From DASUKL01 sp036278755 (lineage in GTDB: Bacteria; Chloroflexota; Limnocylindria; Limnocylindrales; CSP1-4), in NCBI GenBank assembly GCA_036278755.1, contig DASUKL010000086.1, forward strand, positions 1 to 26,773: a stretch of 26,773 bases of DNA, read 5' to 3'. Every line of letters begins with the position of its first letter. The first letter of the stretch is position 1. The notes beneath the pieces were generated by a model. The model was not told where the DNA came from. It made no database searches and was given only the letters and a program-made list of their open reading frames with translations. Of the stretch, positions 25,425-26,773 are shown in pieces. A program made the position numbers and the translations under genes.

Positions 25425-26318
25425 GTGAGCGCCGGAGCCGTGGCCGCCAGCCGCCCCGTGGCCGCCCGGGCCAGCCGCGGCCTGTGGAGCGATGCGTTCC
25501 ACCGCCTGTTGCGCAACGGTCCGGCCCTCATCGGCCTCTTCTGCATCGCGGTCTTCATCCTGGGCGCCATCCTGGCCCCCGTCATCGCGCCCTACGACCC
25601 CACCGTGGGCAAGATCGTCGAGCGCATGCAGCCGCCCAGCGCGACCCACCTCATGGGCACCGACCTGCTGGGCCGGGACGAGTTCAGCCGGGTCCTCTTC
25701 GGCGCCCGAGTGAGCCTCCAGGTGGGCATCATCGCCGTCATCTTCGGCCTCATCCTGGGCATCACCGTGGGCGCCCTGGCCGGCGGGGCCGGCGGTCGCG
25801 TCGACGCCGTGCTCATGCGCGTCGTGGACGTCTTCCTGGCCATCCCCGGCATCCTCCTGGCCATCGGCATCGTCGCCTGGCTGGGCCGCGGCCAGCTCCA
25901 GATCATGCTCGCCGTGGGCATCAGCTACGCGCCGATCTTCGCCCGCCTCCTGCGGGGCAGCCTGCTCTCCCTGCGCGAGGCCGACTTCGTCACCGCGGCC
26001 CGCTCCATCGGCGCCTCCGGACCCCGCCTGCTGCTGCGCCACATGCTGCCCAACGCCCTCACCCCCCTCATCGTCCAGGCCACCCTGGCCCTGGCCACGG
26101 CCATCATCGACGTGGCCGGCCTGGGCTTCCTGGGCCTGGGCCCCGGCGACCCGCGCATCGCCGAGTGGGGCGAGATGCTGACCGACTCGGCCCGCTTCCT
26201 CCAGTCGGCGCCCTACCTCATCTTCTTCCCCGGGGCGGCCATCGTGATCAGCGCCATCGGCTTCAACCTCCTGGGCGACGGGCTCCGCGAAGCCCTCGAC
26301 CCGCGGCTGCGGCGGTAG
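25425..26318 (+). CDS. Peptide ABC transporter permease, DppC type, second system
   Basis: This is a membrane subunit of 297 residues. The OppC N-terminal part (FHRLLRNGPALIGLFCIAVF) contains the first helix. HLMGTDLLGRDEFSRVLFGA is the typical outside segment. The ATPase-contact loop is FVTAARSIGASGPRLLLRHM, and the C-terminus GDGLREALDPRLRR is diagnostic. The GTG at 25425 follows the previous stop by one base, so it is translationally coupled. Confidence 0.95.
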   Translation: MSAGAVAASRPVAARASRGLWSDAFHRLLRNGPALIGLFCIAVFILGAILAPVIAPYDPTVGKIVERMQPPSATHLMGTDLLGRDEFSRVLFGARVSLQVGIIAVIFGLILGITVGALAGGAGGRVDAVLMRVVDVFLAIPGILLAIGIVAWLGRGQLQIMLAVGISYAPIFARLLRGSLLSLREADFVTAARSIGASGPRLLLRHMLPNALTPLIVQATLALATAIIDVAGLGFLGLGPGDPRIAEWGEMLTDSARFLQSAPYLIFFPGAAIVISAIGFNLLGDGLREALDPRLRR

Positions 26319-26322
26319 GCCG

Positions 26323-26773
26323 ATGGCCCTTCTCGAGGTCGAGGACCTCGTCGTCCGCTTCCGGACCCACGACGGGACGGTGTACGCCGTCAATGGGGTC
26401 AGCTTCGCCCTCGACGAGGGCGAGACGCTGGGCCTCGTCGGTGAGTCCGGCTGCGGCAAGAGCGTGACCAGCCTGGCCATCATGCGCCTCCTGCCCAAGC
26501 CGGCCGGGCGGATCGAGGGCGGCCATGTGACCTTCGACGGGCAGGAGCTGACCGCCCTCAGGGAGAGCGAGATGCGGGACCTGCGCGGGCGCGATCTGGC
26601 CATGATCTTCCAGGACCCCATGACCAGCCTGAACCCGGTCCTCACCGTCGAGGAGCAGATGGTCGAGACGATCCAGGCCCACACCACCATCGCCAAGCGT
26701 GAGGCGCGGGAGCGGGCCGCGGAGCTCCTGGGCATGGTCGGCATCCCTCAGCCGGCGACCCGCCTGCGCGACT
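26323..26773 (+). CDS. Peptide ABC transporter ATPase, DppD type, second system, 3' end missing
   Basis: The first 150 residues of a nucleotide-binding subunit; the gene runs off the window. It begins MALLEVEDLVVRFRTHDGTV. Walker A GESGCGKS is at 40-47, and the Q-loop region IFQDPMTSLNPVLTVEEQM is present. It is clearly similar to the DppD-type ATPase at 17552 but lacks that protein's Pro-rich N-terminus. It lies 4 nt after the permease stop. A DppF-type partner is expected just beyond the edge. Confidence 0.94.
   Translation, partial: MALLEVEDLVVRFRTHDGTVYAVNGVSFALDEGETLGLVGESGCGKSVTSLAIMRLLPKPAGRIEGGHVTFDGQELTALRESEMRDLRGRDLAMIFQDPMTSLNPVLTVEEQMVETIQAHTTIAKREARERAAELLGMVGIPQPATRLRD

Overview
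The window is very GC-rich DNA, about 70% by eye, with strongly GC-biased third codon positions. It looks like a chromosomal segment of an uncultured high-GC monoderm bacterium. A split glycine decarboxylase (gcvPA and gcvPB as separate genes), Ser/Thr/Pro-rich lipoproteins and short or absent leaders before several genes suggest Chloroflexota (Limnocylindria-like) rather than Actinomycetota, which usually carry a fused GcvP. This placement is an inference, not a measurement.

Layout. 1-666 is the end of a YggS-type PLP-homeostasis gene. It is followed by a tRNA-Val(CAC) with a recognisable promoter. 883-2249 holds a sigma-70-family factor whose stop overlaps a single-pass membrane protein, likely its anti-sigma partner. 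2383-3201 is a stand-alone ABC ATPase. 3261-3452 is a short reading frame ending in six 18-bp Lys-Thr-Pro repeats. 3453-4012 has no convincing gene but carries several short repeats. 4013-6838 (minus) is aconitase, transcribed away from a Rossmann-fold DUF2520-type gene (6961-8016). Then come a doubtful Arg-rich frame, a NUDIX hydrolase and the glycine cleavage genes gcvT-gcvH-gcvPA-gcvPB (8751-13187), closely packed and probably one operon.

The second half, from 13430 to the end, is peptide/nickel-type (Opp/Dpp) ABC transport. The first system is complete: lipoprotein, a hairpin, two permeases and two ATPases, with the last four genes tightly spaced or overlapping. A third, divergent lipoprotein without its own permeases follows at 20324. 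A second system (lipoprotein, two hairpins, two permeases, first ATPase) runs off the right edge. In both systems a strong hairpin separates the binding-protein gene from its permeases, which would let the lipoprotein be made in excess.

No CRISPR array, transposase, integrase, phage gene or defence system was seen. The most unusual signals are small: a three-copy element with a palindromic core near 3551-3844, a 66-bp duplication at 20141-20272, a recurrent promoter/start architecture, and an orphan copy of a leader motif.
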